A DNA stretch of 64,000 bases from Vibrio sp. HB236076 (GCF_040957575.1 NZ_CP162601.1:682001-746000); one strand, 5' to 3'; shown: positions 51,483-62,263, numbered from the stretch's first letter. The notes: generated by a model from the letters alone, not told the origin. Program-made: numbers and translations.

Positions 51483-52094
51483 TTAAGCCCAACCAGAAGG
51501 GGACTTTTTACGACGTGGAATAAGGTGAGGCAAAATAAGACCGAGTAGTAACCCGCCGCCCGCAACACCACCGCCGTAAGTAAAATACTTGAGCAATAGA
51601 TCGTCTTTTTGGGTGTCCAAACGCGCGCGCAGTTGGCGATTGTCCGATTGGGCAGCAATCAATTGTTGGTTAATCTCATTGAATTTGGTTTCCAGTTCAG
51701 AGATCTGTTGATTGCGAGTGTCGAGAGATTCGACCAAACCGGCTTTCTCAACATCGGCATTCTTTCGCGCATTGGCCAGTTGTGATTTGACTTTTTCCAG
51801 CTCTTTTTCGACGCGAGGTAAGCGAATTGCGATGCTTTCATTACCGCTGATGAATTTGCTCTGCACCCAGCCTTTGCGGCCTTTACCGTCAACAATTTGG
51901 GTAAAACCAGTTTCTTTATTGCTCGAAATCAGTTGTACCTTTTCACCAGCATTGACACTGCCGATAATGCGATAGTTGTTGGTTGGGCCTGAGTGCATGT
52001 AAGTAAATAAGTCATCAGAGATATAGTAATCCTGAGCCAGTGCGGCTGGAATAGCCAGCATGGATAAGAGAATCATGCCAATCAGTTTTTTCAC
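51483..52094 (-). CDS. ygiM: YgiM-like SH3-domain protein, membrane-anchored
   Basis: The protein has 203 residues. A signal peptide (about 1-20, ALAQ) is followed by a bacterial SH3 domain (about 22-90; YYISDDLFTYMHSGPTNNYR, GWVQSKFI), a coiled coil (about 95-165; VEKELEKVKSQLANARKNAD) and one C-terminal transmembrane helix ending in RRKKSPSGWA. This is the plan of the TIGR04211/YgiM family. The function is not established; cell-envelope localisation is expected. In many gammaproteobacteria it lies near ygiF and glnE, as here. Confidence 0.9.
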   Translation of the reverse strand: MKKLIGMILLSMLAIPAALAQDYYISDDLFTYMHSGPTNNYRIIGSVNAGEKVQLISSNKETGFTQIVDGKGRKGWVQSKFISGNESIAIRLPRVEKELEKVKSQLANARKNADVEKAGLVESLDTRNQQISELETKFNEINQQLIAAQSDNRQLRARLDTQKDDLLLKYFTYGGGVAGGGLLLGLILPHLIPRRKKSPSGWA

Positions 52095-52244
52095 GGTAAA
52101 TCCTTTAGCAATTTAGTCGGGGTTTAAGGTGTGGTACCAATCTGATGTCGTTGAGTGTTTCATCTGGCTAGCCAGACAGGCCATTCGGTGAGATTGGTAA
52201 CATTTATTGCATAGTAAAAACTTTCGCCCCGAGGTGCAACAAAG

Positions 52245-52265
52245 AAGGGAGGCAAAGCCTCCCTT
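52245..52265 (-). terminator. Hairpin after the Pit transporter gene
   Basis: AAGGGAGGC/GCCTCCCTT form a perfect 9-base stem with a 3-base loop, followed by TTCTTTG on the minus strand, 70 bases past the stop codon. Apart from this hairpin and the YgiM promoter, no feature was seen in the 241-base gap. Confidence 0.65.
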
Positions 52266-52335
52266 ATGACGATTTTCAGAAAAACATGACATTCATTTAA
52301 CAGAATTGCCGGTCAAATGAACAGATTTTCGGCGA

Positions 52336-53598
52336 TTAGGCTCCAAATACCGCAACCATCGCGTAGTAGAATAAGACCGCTAACAAGGCGCCGGCTGGTA
52401 AGGTGATGATCCACGAGGCAACGATATTGCGAACGACGCCAAGGTTAAGTGCACCGATACCACGAGCAAAGCCAACCCCCAATACGGCACCAACGAGGGT
52501 TTGCGTGGTTGAGATGGGCAAACCAGTACCGGATGCCAGTACCACGGTTGACGCGGTAGCCAATTGCGCGGCAAAGCCTCGGCTTGGGGTCAATTCTGTA
52601 ATGCCGGTGCCGACCGTTGCCATCACGCGATGCCCCATGGTTGCAAGGCCAACGACAATACCAATGCCACCCAAAGGCAATATCCACCACGCGATGCTGC
52701 TTTGCGCGGCAATTTGCCCTAGGTTATCTACGGTGGCGACCACGGCAGACAAAGGCCCAATGGCGTTGGCCACATCGTTCGAGCCATGAGCAAACGCCAT
52801 AGCACACGCGGTGATCACCATCAAAACGCTAAAAATGCTTTCAACGCCCGAGAAGTTGCGTTCTTCTTCGCGGTGAGCAAAGCGCTTTTGAATGTAAAGG
52901 TAGCCGCCGAGCATCACTAGAGCCGATAGCGCGATTGAAATGCCCCAAGCTTCGGCAGTACTGATGTGTAAGCCCAAGTGCGTTAAGCCCTTTTTGATGG
53001 TCACAAGCGCAATCACTATGGTGGTGATAAACATGTAGACCGGTACATAACGCTTGGCATTTTGCAAAGGACGCTCTGTGTCAAAGATCAGCTTTTGCGC
53101 ACTAATAAAGATAAAATAAGCGAACAGGCCAGAAATAAAAGGCGTGATCACCCAACTACCGACAATGCTTTGCACAGAATGCCAGTCGACCGCGTGAGTA
53201 CCGACGGACACACAGGCAAAGCCTATGATAGCTCCGATAATAGAGTGGGTGGTTGAGACCGGCCAGCCCATGTATGACGCCAACAGTAGCCAAGTCCCTG
53301 CCGCCAACAAGGCTGACATCATGCCATAGACCAATACTTCGGGGTTTTGGGTAAATAATGAGGTTTCGATTACGCCTTTGCGAATCGTGTCAGTCACTTC
53401 ACCACCGGCGAGGTAGGCCCCGGCAAACTCAAAAATCATCGCGATAAAAATCGCTTGTTTGACCGTAAGCGCTTTCGAGCCCACGGAGGTGCCCATAGCG
53501 TTAGCAACGTCATTGGCACCAATACCAATAGCCATTAAAAAACCAAATACGGCTGCAACAATAATCAGAACCGTACCGTAATTTGCGAGGATATCCAT
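52336..53598 (-). CDS. pit: Inorganic phosphate transporter of the Pit family
   Basis: The protein has 420 residues and about ten membrane segments. The two Pit signature repeats, GANDVANAMGTSVGSKAL near residue 26 and HGSNDVANAIGPLSAV in the second half, are intact. It imports phosphate as a metal-phosphate complex driven by the ion gradient. It follows the DUF47 (PhoU-like) gene on the same strand with a 237-base gap, the usual partner in this position. Confidence 0.95.
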   Translation of the reverse strand: MDILANYGTVLIIVAAVFGFLMAIGIGANDVANAMGTSVGSKALTVKQAIFIAMIFEFAGAYLAGGEVTDTIRKGVIETSLFTQNPEVLVYGMMSALLAAGTWLLLASYMGWPVSTTHSIIGAIIGFACVSVGTHAVDWHSVQSIVGSWVITPFISGLFAYFIFISAQKLIFDTERPLQNAKRYVPVYMFITTIVIALVTIKKGLTHLGLHISTAEAWGISIALSALVMLGGYLYIQKRFAHREEERNFSGVESIFSVLMVITACAMAFAHGSNDVANAIGPLSAVVATVDNLGQIAAQSSIAWWILPLGGIGIVVGLATMGHRVMATVGTGITELTPSRGFAAQLATASTVVLASGTGLPISTTQTLVGAVLGVGFARGIGALNLGVVRNIVASWIITLPAGALLAVLFYYAMVAVFGA

Positions 53599-53835
53599 CG
53601 TATTACCTAAATGTTTACTACTATCGATACCGGCTAATGGCCAAGCTTGACTCGGGAATTAAGCAAAAGGAGCAGAGGACACATTCTGCGCCTTATTCAT
53701 TTACCGAGATAAGGTTGAGCGATAGCGCTGATCGATTTTACCAAATGACAATCTACGCCCGGCCGAAACATTTTCTGACCAAGTGTTAACATTGCCTACG
53801 TTCGTCGTATGAAAACCCGTCAATTGGGCTCAATA

Positions 53836-54516
53836 CTATGAACGAGAAAGCATGACTTCCAATCGCGCGCCTACGCGTTGCGCTTGATCGGCAATTGCGC
53901 CCACCCATTCAAAAATCTTATACAAGAAAATGACATCGATAGGGTTCATTTCATTTTCCAGTTTCATTAGTTGCTGGCGCAGTCCGACTTGCATGGTATC
54001 CGTATCATCCTCGATACGATCGAGTTCGTTAATCATGTCCGCGACGATGGTGAGCTCTCGACCTCTGAATCCGGTTTCGAGTAATTCATCGAGCTCGTTG
54101 ATCACTTTTTGCGCTTGGTTCGCGGCGTCTAAGCAGCGTTGAACATAGGCGAGAAAGTCTTCTTGCATCGTTGGGGGAATGATTAACTGACGTCCAAAGA
54201 CTCGCCCTGAGACATCTTTGGCTAAGTTGGCCAGTTTGTCTTGTTGGGTGAGCAGTTCGAGCATGTCTGTGCGATCAACTGGCAAGAAAAGTCCGCGCGG
54301 CAGAGTGAGGCGGATTTCACGCTTTAGCACATCGGCTTCTCGCTCAAGGTGGTTGATTTGGGCGCGAATTTCTTCGGCTTTTTCCCAGTCACCGGTGACG
54401 CTGACTTCAAAAAAAGTCATTAAGTGTGAACAACATTCGTTAACACAAACAATATGACGTTGTAGCGGTTGGATCGGGGACTTTGCAAACAATCCCATAA
54501 TGGTATTCATTGGCAT
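53836..54516 (-). CDS. DUF47/TIGR00153 PhoU-like protein, Pit partner
   Basis: The protein has 226 residues, nearly all helical, starting MPMNTIMGLFAKSPIQPLQRH. ADVLKREIRLTLPRGLFLPVDR and DRIEDDTDTMQVGLRQQL are family features with conserved Glu/Asp residues thought to bind metal clusters. It is expected to regulate Pit-type phosphate uptake. It is encoded directly upstream of pit. The start could also be the ATG two codons downstream (MNTIMG). Confidence 0.92.
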   Translation of the reverse strand: MPMNTIMGLFAKSPIQPLQRHIVCVNECCSHLMTFFEVSVTGDWEKAEEIRAQINHLEREADVLKREIRLTLPRGLFLPVDRTDMLELLTQQDKLANLAKDVSGRVFGRQLIIPPTMQEDFLAYVQRCLDAANQAQKVINELDELLETGFRGRELTIVADMINELDRIEDDTDTMQVGLRQQLMKLENEMNPIDVIFLYKIFEWVGAIADQAQRVGARLEVMLSRS

Positions 54517-54723
54517 GCTCTTTTGACCTAGTTACTATAACCTGACGAGTATCATATCACCTTTCAGTGATGAAATGTTAAGCTCAAGCTACGACGGCGC
54601 GCATGTTAACCCATTACTAGACGCATGAAAACTGTTTTACTTGATCCCCTGTGTGATAAATGACACTTGCCCCGACGACGCTTAAGCAATATCCTGTGGC
54701 TAATCGCTTGTTAAGGGACCATT

Positions 54724-56238
54724 ATGGAAACCGAAATAGAACTGAAGTTTTTTGTTTCTCCTGAATTTTCAGATGTTTTATTGGCAAAGATTTCTGAAAA
54801 CAAAGTGCTTCAGCACAGCCGCCGAGAACTCGGCAACCTCTATTTTGATACGGCCGATACCTGGCTTCGCCAACACGATATCGGCTTGCGCATTCGTCGT
54901 TTCGACGATGTGTTTGTTCAGACTGTTAAGACCGCTGGCCGTGTTGTGGCTGGCTTACACCAAAGGCCAGAATACAACGCTGAGCACGACTCAGACGTGC
55001 CTAAGCTCGATTTGCACCCCGATGATATTTGGCCGGTCGGCAAGAGCGTCGAAGAACTCGAAGCGCAGTTAACGCCTTTGTTTGAGACCAACTTTACCCG
55101 CGAACAATGGCTCGTCGCTTTGCCTGACGGCAGTCAAATTGAAGTGGCGTTTGATCAAGGCGAAGTGATTGCCAAAGACAAGCGCGAACCGATTTGTGAA
55201 GTTGAACTGGAGCTGCGCTCGGGCCAAACCGAAGCCTTGTTCACTTTGGCGCGCACCCTGAGTGAAGGCGGTGGTATGCGCCTGGGTAACTTGAGCAAAG
55301 CGGCGCGCGGCTATCGCTTGGCGTTCGACTACCCCGGCGATAAACCCTACGAGCTCGATGTGGTGGATGTCGACGCGGACGATTCGGTGGAGTTGAGCTT
55401 TATTCAGTCGTTAGAGCACGCGTTGGCCCATTGGCAATACCACGAGCAGGTGTATATGGCTCAGCGTGACGTTCAAGCCCTGCATCAAGTACTGCATGCC
55501 TTAACTTTTATTCGGCAAATATTTTCTACCTATGGCAACCGAGTACCGAGGCGCGCGAGTGTATTGCTTCGTCAAGAAGTCAAATGGCTTGAAGATGAGC
55601 TCGCCTGGGTTGAACAACACGCTCAATTGCATGCTCTGGTCGATGATAAAGGCCACAAATTGAGAAAGCTCGATGGGCGCAAGGTGTTGCTGGCGCTTCT
55701 CAATGAGCGCTTTGACACCCTGCCGACGGAAGATGAGGTGGTGCAACTGTTGACCTGTGGGCGCTATACCGGTTTGCTGCTAGATTTGAGTCGTTGGGTA
55801 CTGTCGCGCGGTTGGCAACCGTTTTTAGACGATAAAGCCAAAGAGAAAATGAACCGCCCGGTTACGGAGTATTCCCAAAAACAACTGCAGAAATTGTGGC
55901 TTGAATTACAAGACACCTTTGCCGATGACGCTCCGATGAGCGCTCAAGCTTTTATCGATCAAAAATACCGCTTACAACGCAATCTCTATACGGGGTTTAG
56001 TTTTGCCGCGCTTTATGACAGCGAAGAGCGCAACAGTTTTCGTTTGCCTTGGGCCGATTTGATCCACGGCATCGACGATTTGTTGTTGCTCGAACAAGTT
56101 GAGCACTTTAAGGAGCATTTAGAAGGCGACGAAAAAGAGCAATTAGCGCGTTGGCTGATCCGCAAGCAAAGCTCGATTTTACACGCAATGGAGCAAACCC
56201 TCAGCATGGCGAAATCCGCGCAGCCTTATTGGCAATAA
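54724..56238 (+). CDS. ygiF: CYTH-CHAD protein, YgiF-like inorganic triphosphatase
   Basis: The protein has 504 residues. The CYTH domain (about 1-205) opens with METEIELKFFV, the ExExK motif, followed by paired basic and acidic strands (VQTVKTAGR, EVELELRSG) of the triphosphate tunnel. The CHAD domain (about 225-500) is helical and rich in conserved His, Arg and Lys. YgiF of E. coli hydrolyses inorganic triphosphate; CHAD domains bind polyphosphate. An AAGGGACC ribosome-binding site precedes the ATG. The gene lies opposite the DUF47-pit pair. Confidence 0.92.
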   Translation: METEIELKFFVSPEFSDVLLAKISENKVLQHSRRELGNLYFDTADTWLRQHDIGLRIRRFDDVFVQTVKTAGRVVAGLHQRPEYNAEHDSDVPKLDLHPDDIWPVGKSVEELEAQLTPLFETNFTREQWLVALPDGSQIEVAFDQGEVIAKDKREPICEVELELRSGQTEALFTLARTLSEGGGMRLGNLSKAARGYRLAFDYPGDKPYELDVVDVDADDSVELSFIQSLEHALAHWQYHEQVYMAQRDVQALHQVLHALTFIRQIFSTYGNRVPRRASVLLRQEVKWLEDELAWVEQHAQLHALVDDKGHKLRKLDGRKVLLALLNERFDTLPTEDEVVQLLTCGRYTGLLLDLSRWVLSRGWQPFLDDKAKEKMNRPVTEYSQKQLQKLWLELQDTFADDAPMSAQAFIDQKYRLQRNLYTGFSFAALYDSEERNSFRLPWADLIHGIDDLLLLEQVEHFKEHLEGDEKEQLARWLIRKQSSILHAMEQTLSMAKSAQPYWQ

Positions 56239-56273
56239 AGCCAAGCGCCTCACGCGCGTGATAAGCTAGCATT

Positions 56274-56297
56274 AAAAAGGGCAGTGATGCCCTTTTT
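56274..56297 (+). terminator. Rho-independent terminator of ygiF
   Basis: AAAAAGGGCA/TGCCCTTTTT form a perfect 10-base stem with a GTGA loop and a T-run, 36 bases past the stop codon. Confidence 0.92.
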
Positions 56298-56578
56298 TGT
56301 TGCATGTAACCCAATTAATTTTTTGATTTAAATCACACTTCAAGCGCTTTTTGTCTTAAATTACTCAATTTACTTTTGCTGACTCATTTCATAGTAGATG
56401 ACTTTGTTATACTGCCAAGCACGTAAAATTCCCCTACAACCATAGGGTTATTTGGCTTAATGTGCTGACTTGGCAAGCGGGAGCCACATTGACTCCCCCC
56501 TTCTTAAGTCAACAACAATACAACCTTGTCTTTAGCGATATAACAGCGATAACAATAAAAAGCGGATTGGAGATGGAA

Positions 56579-57835
56579 ATGGAAAAAGTGGTTTTTAAGC
56601 CATGGGAAAGAGTGGTCAGTGATGTCCGCTTGGTGCCTAAAATGATTATTTTGATGCTCGGTAGCACCATTATGATTGTTTTGAAACAGTTGTGGGATGC
56701 CGAGACCTTTTACCAGGCGCTGCTGTCTGCCACGCAAAGTGTCGAAGTGGCGAAAGCCCATTACCACCAGTATTTAGTGCGAGTGGCATGGCAAACCGCG
56801 GCGCTTATTCTTGCCTTTTGGGTAATATTAATGGGCACGGCTCGCGTTATGCTTAAACAAATCCGTTATCTGACCGCCGCCATCGACCGCCTCGCTGAGA
56901 AAAATTTGTCTCAACCGATTTCACTGGTTTGTAAAGACGAGTACGGCGACTTAGCCAAAGCGCTAGAAACTTCGCGCCTGCAACTGCAAGACATGATTCG
57001 CTTACAAGCCGATGCCTCGAAAGAATTGATGGACTTAAGTGAAGTGATGACGATTTGCATGGTCGAGGCCAAATCATCGGCCCAAGAAGAGTTTAGTGAA
57101 ATTGACCAACTGGCCACCGCAATGAGCGAAATGAGCTCGACGGTACAAACCGTGGCAAGCAATGCGGGCAATGCGTCATCGATCACTGAAAGCGCGGCTT
57201 CACAAGCGGCTCAAGGCCAGCAGTTCTTACGAGATACGGTGGCAAAAATGAACGCCTTATCGGGGGACATTGCTTCCTCTGCTCAAGTGGTGGAAGAAGT
57301 TCAACAACGCGTTGAGCAGATCGGCAGCATGGTGGGAACCATCCAAAGCATTTCTGAACAAACGAACTTGTTGGCGCTCAATGCCGCGATTGAAGCCGCT
57401 AGGGCCGGAGAAGCGGGGCGCGGTTTTGCTGTGGTTGCCGATGAAGTGCGCAACCTTGCCAAACGCACCCAAGATGCCACAGTGGAAATTCAAGCCATGA
57501 TTGGTCAGTTGCAAAGCAGCACCGTGAATGCCGTAACCTTAATGGAAAAAAGCGTGGTAGAAACCGCCGAGGGAGTGGCGTTGGTCACTCAGGCTGGGTC
57601 TGAGCTCGATAGCATCGTGATACAAGTTCAAGACATCAATGATATGAACTTCCAAATCGCTTCTGCCGCGAGCCAGCAAAGCACTGTGGCTGAAGAGATG
57701 AACGCCAATTTAACCAATGTCCGCGGTTTAGTGGAAGCCTCGGTGACCGTGATGAGTGAACTTCACGAAAGCTCAGAAACCATGCACAACAATACCGAAC
57801 AGCTCGATAGCAAAATCCAATCTTTCCAAGTGTGA
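56579..57835 (+). CDS. Methyl-accepting chemotaxis protein with a very short periplasmic loop
   Basis: The protein has 418 residues. Transmembrane helices lie at about 20-38 and 72-92 with only about 35 residues between them, too few for a usual ligand-binding domain. A HAMP-like region (about 93-150) leads to the signalling domain with [20 protein letters not shown] and [17 protein letters not shown]. It may sense a membrane or cytoplasmic signal, or an energy-linked cue. Two ATGs at 56573 and 56579 compete; GGAG sits 6 bases before the second, so I chose it. A longer frame from 56462 lacks a ribosome-binding site. The 280-base gap before it shows no gene. Confidence 0.88.
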   Translation: MEKVVFKPWERVVSDVRLVPKMIILMLGSTIMIVLKQLWDAETFYQALLSATQSVEVAKAHYHQYLVRVAWQTAALILAFWVILMGTARVMLKQIRYLTAAIDRLAEKNLSQPISLVCKDEYGDLAKALETSRLQLQDMIRLQADASKELMDLSEVMTICMVEAKSSAQEEFSEIDQLATAMSEMSSTVQTVASNAGNASSITESAASQAAQGQQFLRDTVAKMNALSGDIASSAQVVEEVQQRVEQIGSMVGTIQSISEQTNLLALNAAIEAARAGEAGRGFAVVADEVRNLAKRTQDATVEIQAMIGQLQSSTVNAVTLMEKSVVETAEGVALVTQAGSELDSIVIQVQDINDMNFQIASAASQQSTVAEEMNANLTNVRGLVEASVTVMSELHESSETMHNNTEQLDSKIQSFQV

Positions 57836-57843
57836 TGTATTAC

Positions 57844-57861
57844 GGCCCGCCATCGCGGGCC
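57844..57861 (+). terminator. GC-rich hairpin between the chemoreceptor gene and glnE
   Basis: GGCCCGC/GCGGGCC form a perfect 7-base stem with a CATC loop followed by TGTTT, 8 bases past the stop and 16 before glnE. It is a probable terminator or attenuator. Confidence 0.65.
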
Positions 57862-57877
57862 TGTTTAAAGGTGGTTT

Positions 57878-60736
57878 ATGTCATTTCCAGCCAAACTCGC
57901 CGCGTATGCTTTACGCAACCTTGACGTCATCTCTGAGCAGTGTGACGATTTTTCTTTTCCGAAGTCGCGTCAACACGAGCTCGAATGCGTTGTGGCGGTC
58001 AGTGATTTTGTCACGGAAGCGCTCGCTCGTGATGCGCATCTGCGAGCCGCGTTGCCCACGATGCTGGAAGACAGCGAGCGAAAAAGCCAGTATCGCCGCG
58101 CGTTAGCCACGGCGTTAAACGACTGTCGCGACGAAGCACAAGGGATGACCGTGTTACGCGAGTTTCGCCGTCGTGAAATGGTCTACATTGCTTGGCGAGA
58201 TGTGATGGCATCTTGGAGCGTGCCGGAGAGTTTATCGCATTTGTCGCAACTGGCTGAGGCGATGATCATTGAAACCTATCACTGGCAATATCAGTTGTGT
58301 TGTCAATTGTGGGGCACGCCTTGTAATGCCAAGGGCGAAGCCCAACCTATGCTGATCATCGGCATGGGCAAACTCGGCGGGGGAGAGCTGAATTTTTCTT
58401 CTGATATCGATCTGATTTTCACTTATCCTGAAAACGGTGAAACCCAAGGTGCGCGACGCGCTTTGGCCAATGCGCAATTTTTCACTCGCTTGGGGCAAAG
58501 GATCATCAAATCGCTTGATCAACACACGGTAGACGGGTTTTGTTATCGAGTTGATATGCGTTTGCGGCCATTTGGAGAGAGCGGCCCCTTGGTGATGAGC
58601 TTTGCTGCCTTAGAAGATTACTATCAAGAGCAAGGTCGGGATTGGGAGCGCTATGCGATGGTGAAAGCTCGGGCGATGGGGCAAACCGACAGCGAACACT
58701 ACCTAGAATTGCAAACGATGTTACGCCCGTTTGTCTTTCGTCGTTACATCGACTTTAGTGCCATCCAGTCACTGCGACGGATGAAAAGTATGATCCGCGC
58801 GGAAGTGCGTCGACGCGGTTTGACCAATAACATCAAACTCGGCGCGGGTGGCATCCGTGAAATTGAATTTATTGCTCAGGTCTTTCAACTGATCCGCGGC
58901 GGTCGTGAGCCGTCTTTGTGTCAGCGCGGGCTATTGGCAACCTTATCGGCCATTGAAGAATTGCAGCTATTGGCGGCGCAAGAAGTCAGCCAATTAAAAG
59001 CCGCGTACCTGTTTTTACGCCGCTTAGAAAATGTGATGCAAGCAATCGATGATAAACAAACTCAGACCCTGCCCGACAACGAGCAAGACCAAACTCGTCT
59101 TGCCTGGGTCATGGGCTGCGAAGATTGGCCGGCACTGTATGCCGATATTCAGGCTCACATGCAGCAAGTACACGACATTTTCGACGGTTTGATTGGCGAC
59201 AGTCACGAAGCGACAGAAGACGAGGTCGAAGAGGTCTACGCCGAGCTTTGGCATCAGGTCGAGCACCGCGATGCCTTACATTTGGTATTGTCGTCTTTAT
59301 GCGAACCGGTACATCAAGAGGCGTTGTGTGACGACTTGATCCATTTTCAACAAGACATCAATAAAAAAACCTTGGGACCACGTGGCCGAGAAGTGCTCAA
59401 TCGCTTAATGCCCAAGGTGTTTGAACAAGTCTTCGCTCATCCAGAGGCGCCGTTTGGCCTGGCGCGCGTACTGCACTTACTGCGACAAATTGTGACCCGA
59501 ACCACCTACCTCGAGTTACTCGATGAGCACCCGATGGCGCTTAAGCAGTTGGTGCGCCTTTGTACGGCCAGTCCGATGATCTCTGAGCAGTTGGCGCGTT
59601 ATCCCATTTTGCTCGATGAGCTTATCGACCCTCAGCAGCTTTATATTCCGGTTGCGCTTGATTGTTATCACTCGGAGCTGCGCGACTTTATGGCACGCAT
59701 CCCGGAAGATGACATGGAGCAGCAAATGGAAGGGCTGCGTCAGTTTAAGCAAATTTGTATGCTGCGGATTGCCGCCGCCGATGTCGCGGGCGCGTTATCG
59801 GTCATGAAGGTCAGCGATCACTTAACCTATCTAGCAGAAGCGGTGATTGAGGCGGTGGTCGCGCAAGCTTGGCTTCAGGTCAAAGAGAAATACGGTGAGC
59901 CGCAACACTTGTCATTACACGAGGGGCAATCGCGCGGTTTTGCTGTCGTGGGCTATGGCAAAGTCGGCGGCTGGGAGCTTGGTTACCACTCCGATCTCGA
60001 TCTGGTGTTTATTCACGATTGCCCGAGCAGTAGTGAAACCAGCGGGGTGAAACGCATCGACAGTCGTCAGTTTTATTTGCGTTTGGCTCAGCGCATTGTC
60101 CATTTGTTCTCGACGCGAACCCCTTCTGGTGTACTTTACGAAGTCGATATGCGGTTGAGACCATCGGGAGCGTCTGGGCTGCTTGTGTCACCGATTGAAT
60201 CTTTTGCCGAGTACCAGCAACAAGAGGCCTGGACTTGGGAGCACCAAGCCATGGTTCGCTCTCGAGTGGTTTATGGTCACTCGCCGCTGCGTGAACAGTT
60301 TGAGCAAGTACGGCGTCAAGTATTGTCCTTGCCTCGAGACGGCGACGCGCTGCGCACGGCGGTGTATGAGATGAGGAAAAAAATGCGTTCGCATCTGGCC
60401 AATAAAAAAACCGGTCGCTTTATGCTCAAGCAAGATCAAGGCGGTATCACCGACATTGAATTTTTAGCCCAGTATTTGGTCTTACGCTTCAGCTGCCAGT
60501 ATCCTAGCCTTGCCACTTGGTCTGACAATGTGCGTATTTTTGAAAGTTTGGCCAGTGAAGGGTTAGTGGCCGAGCACCAAGCGCAGCAGTTGATCAGCGC
60601 GTATACGACGATGAGAAATGAAATCCACCGTCGCAACTTACTCGATTTGTCGACCGACGTCGCTCCCGACAAATTCGCTGAGCAACGCCAGTGGGTCATC
60701 GAGGCTTGGAATGCGTGGTTTGACGAGTTACCGTAA
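57878..60736 (+). CDS. glnE: Bifunctional glutamine synthetase adenylyltransferase/deadenylylase
   Basis: The protein has 952 residues. Two homologous nucleotidyltransferase domains are recognised by GMGKLGGGELNFSSDIDLI in the N-terminal half (deadenylylase) and GYGKVGGWELGYHSDLDLV in the C-terminal half (adenylylase). Both carry the acidic DxD pair. Each is followed by its R-rich block (DMRLRPFGESGPLV and DMRLRPSGASGLLV). It switches glutamine synthetase off and on in response to PII proteins. It precedes hldE by 50 bases, as in E. coli. Confidence 0.97.
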   Translation: MSFPAKLAAYALRNLDVISEQCDDFSFPKSRQHELECVVAVSDFVTEALARDAHLRAALPTMLEDSERKSQYRRALATALNDCRDEAQGMTVLREFRRREMVYIAWRDVMASWSVPESLSHLSQLAEAMIIETYHWQYQLCCQLWGTPCNAKGEAQPMLIIGMGKLGGGELNFSSDIDLIFTYPENGETQGARRALANAQFFTRLGQRIIKSLDQHTVDGFCYRVDMRLRPFGESGPLVMSFAALEDYYQEQGRDWERYAMVKARAMGQTDSEHYLELQTMLRPFVFRRYIDFSAIQSLRRMKSMIRAEVRRRGLTNNIKLGAGGIREIEFIAQVFQLIRGGREPSLCQRGLLATLSAIEELQLLAAQEVSQLKAAYLFLRRLENVMQAIDDKQTQTLPDNEQDQTRLAWVMGCEDWPALYADIQAHMQQVHDIFDGLIGDSHEATEDEVEEVYAELWHQVEHRDALHLVLSSLCEPVHQEALCDDLIHFQQDINKKTLGPRGREVLNRLMPKVFEQVFAHPEAPFGLARVLHLLRQIVTRTTYLELLDEHPMALKQLVRLCTASPMISEQLARYPILLDELIDPQQLYIPVALDCYHSELRDFMARIPEDDMEQQMEGLRQFKQICMLRIAAADVAGALSVMKVSDHLTYLAEAVIEAVVAQAWLQVKEKYGEPQHLSLHEGQSRGFAVVGYGKVGGWELGYHSDLDLVFIHDCPSSSETSGVKRIDSRQFYLRLAQRIVHLFSTRTPSGVLYEVDMRLRPSGASGLLVSPIESFAEYQQQEAWTWEHQAMVRSRVVYGHSPLREQFEQVRRQVLSLPRDGDALRTAVYEMRKKMRSHLANKKTGRFMLKQDQGGITDIEFLAQYLVLRFSCQYPSLATWSDNVRIFESLASEGLVAEHQAQQLISAYTTMRNEIHRRNLLDLSTDVAPDKFAEQRQWVIEAWNAWFDELP

Positions 60737-60786
60737 CGGCTGAGCTGTGTTACACTCTGGCCAATTTCTCATGTTGGAGACCTTAG

Positions 60787-62220
60787 ATGAAACCCATTTT
60801 ACCTGATTATAAACAAGCAGGTGTTTTGATTGTTGGCGATGTGATGTTAGATCGCTACTGGTATGGTCCGACAGGGCGTATCTCTCCTGAAGCGCCGGTG
60901 CCTGTGGTGAAAGTGGAAAACAACGAAGAGCGTCCTGGCGGTGCGGCTAATGTCGCGATGAACATTGCTTCGTTAGGCGCGCAATCTCATTTAATTGGCC
61001 TAACCGGAAATGACGAGCCTGCCGAGGTGCTGAGTCAAACGCTATCGGCACTTAAGGTGGATTGTGATTTTATTGCGCTCGATGACTATCCGACGATCAC
61101 CAAATTGCGAGTAATGAGTCGCGGACAGCAATTGATCCGCCTCGACTTTGAAGACAAATTCCAAGGTACCGACCCCAAGTTGGTGACCGACCGCATGAAA
61201 GCCAAACTCGCTGACGTAAAAGCGGTGATTTTCTCTGATTATGCCAAAGGGGCCTTAGAGCACGTCCAGAGCTACATTCAATGTGCCAAAGCGGCCAATG
61301 TGCCGGTGCTCATCGACCCGAAAGGCGCGGATTTTGAGCCTTATCGCGGGGCGACCTTGTTGACGCCAAACCTGCTCGAGTTTGAAATGGTCGCAGGAAA
61401 AGTCCGTAGCGAAGAGGATCTGATCGAAAAAGGCTTGGCCCTGATTGAACAATACGATCTTGAGGCGCTATTGGTGACGCGCAGCGAACACGGTATGACC
61501 TTATTGCGCCGCAACGCTAAGCCTTTCCACCTGCCAACACAAGCCAAAGAAGTCTACGACGTTACGGGGGCTGGCGATACGGTGATTTCCACCTTGGCCG
61601 CGTCGATTGCCGCCGGGAAATCGTTTGAAGAAGCCTGTGTACTGGCCAATGCCGCCGCTGGTGTGGTGGTGGGTAAGCTCGGCACGTCAACCGTTTCGAC
61701 CATCGAGTTGGCCGAGGCTATCCATGGCGCGAAAGATACAGACTATGGTGTGATCAGCGAAAAAGCGCTCATCGATGCGGTGAAAGTGGCGCAAGCCAAA
61801 GGTGAGAAAGTGGTGATGACCAATGGGTGTTTTGACATTTTACACGCCGGCCACGTTTCTTACCTCAATCACGCCGCCGAGCTCGGTGACCGTTTGATTG
61901 TGGCGGTCAACACCGATGAATCAGTAAAGCAGCTCAAAGGCCCAGGGCGCCCGGTCAACCCAACGGACCGACGCATGGCGGTATTGGCTGGCCTTGGCGC
62001 GGTCGACTGGGTGGTGCCTTTTAACGAGCAAACGCCTCAGCGCTTAATTGCCTCCGTGTTACCGGATTTATTGGTCAAAGGTGGCGATTACCGCCCCGAA
62101 GAGATCGCCGGTGGCAAAGAAGTGATCGAAGCCGGTGGCGAAGTCAAAGTACTCAACTTTGAAGAAGGCTGCTCGACCTCTGAAATCATTGCGGCCATCA
62201 AAGGGGGCGAGAAGGGGTAA
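60787..62220 (+). CDS. hldE: Bifunctional heptose 7-phosphate kinase/heptose 1-phosphate adenylyltransferase
   Basis: The protein has 477 residues. The N-terminal ribokinase-type domain (about 1-320) has [31 protein letters not shown] and the catalytic GAGDTV. The C-terminal cytidylyltransferase-like domain (about 340-477) has [15 protein letters not shown] and NTDESV. It makes ADP-heptose precursors for the LPS inner core. The glnE-hldE order is conserved in gammaproteobacteria. A strong terminator follows. Confidence 0.98.
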   Translation: MKPILPDYKQAGVLIVGDVMLDRYWYGPTGRISPEAPVPVVKVENNEERPGGAANVAMNIASLGAQSHLIGLTGNDEPAEVLSQTLSALKVDCDFIALDDYPTITKLRVMSRGQQLIRLDFEDKFQGTDPKLVTDRMKAKLADVKAVIFSDYAKGALEHVQSYIQCAKAANVPVLIDPKGADFEPYRGATLLTPNLLEFEMVAGKVRSEEDLIEKGLALIEQYDLEALLVTRSEHGMTLLRRNAKPFHLPTQAKEVYDVTGAGDTVISTLAASIAAGKSFEEACVLANAAAGVVVGKLGTSTVSTIELAEAIHGAKDTDYGVISEKALIDAVKVAQAKGEKVVMTNGCFDILHAGHVSYLNHAAELGDRLIVAVNTDESVKQLKGPGRPVNPTDRRMAVLAGLGAVDWVVPFNEQTPQRLIASVLPDLLVKGGDYRPEEIAGGKEVIEAGGEVKVLNFEEGCSTSEIIAAIKGGEKG

Positions 62221-62263
62221 TCCCAATACGCCCCAACGAGTGTTTACTTGAGTGAAAAACAAT

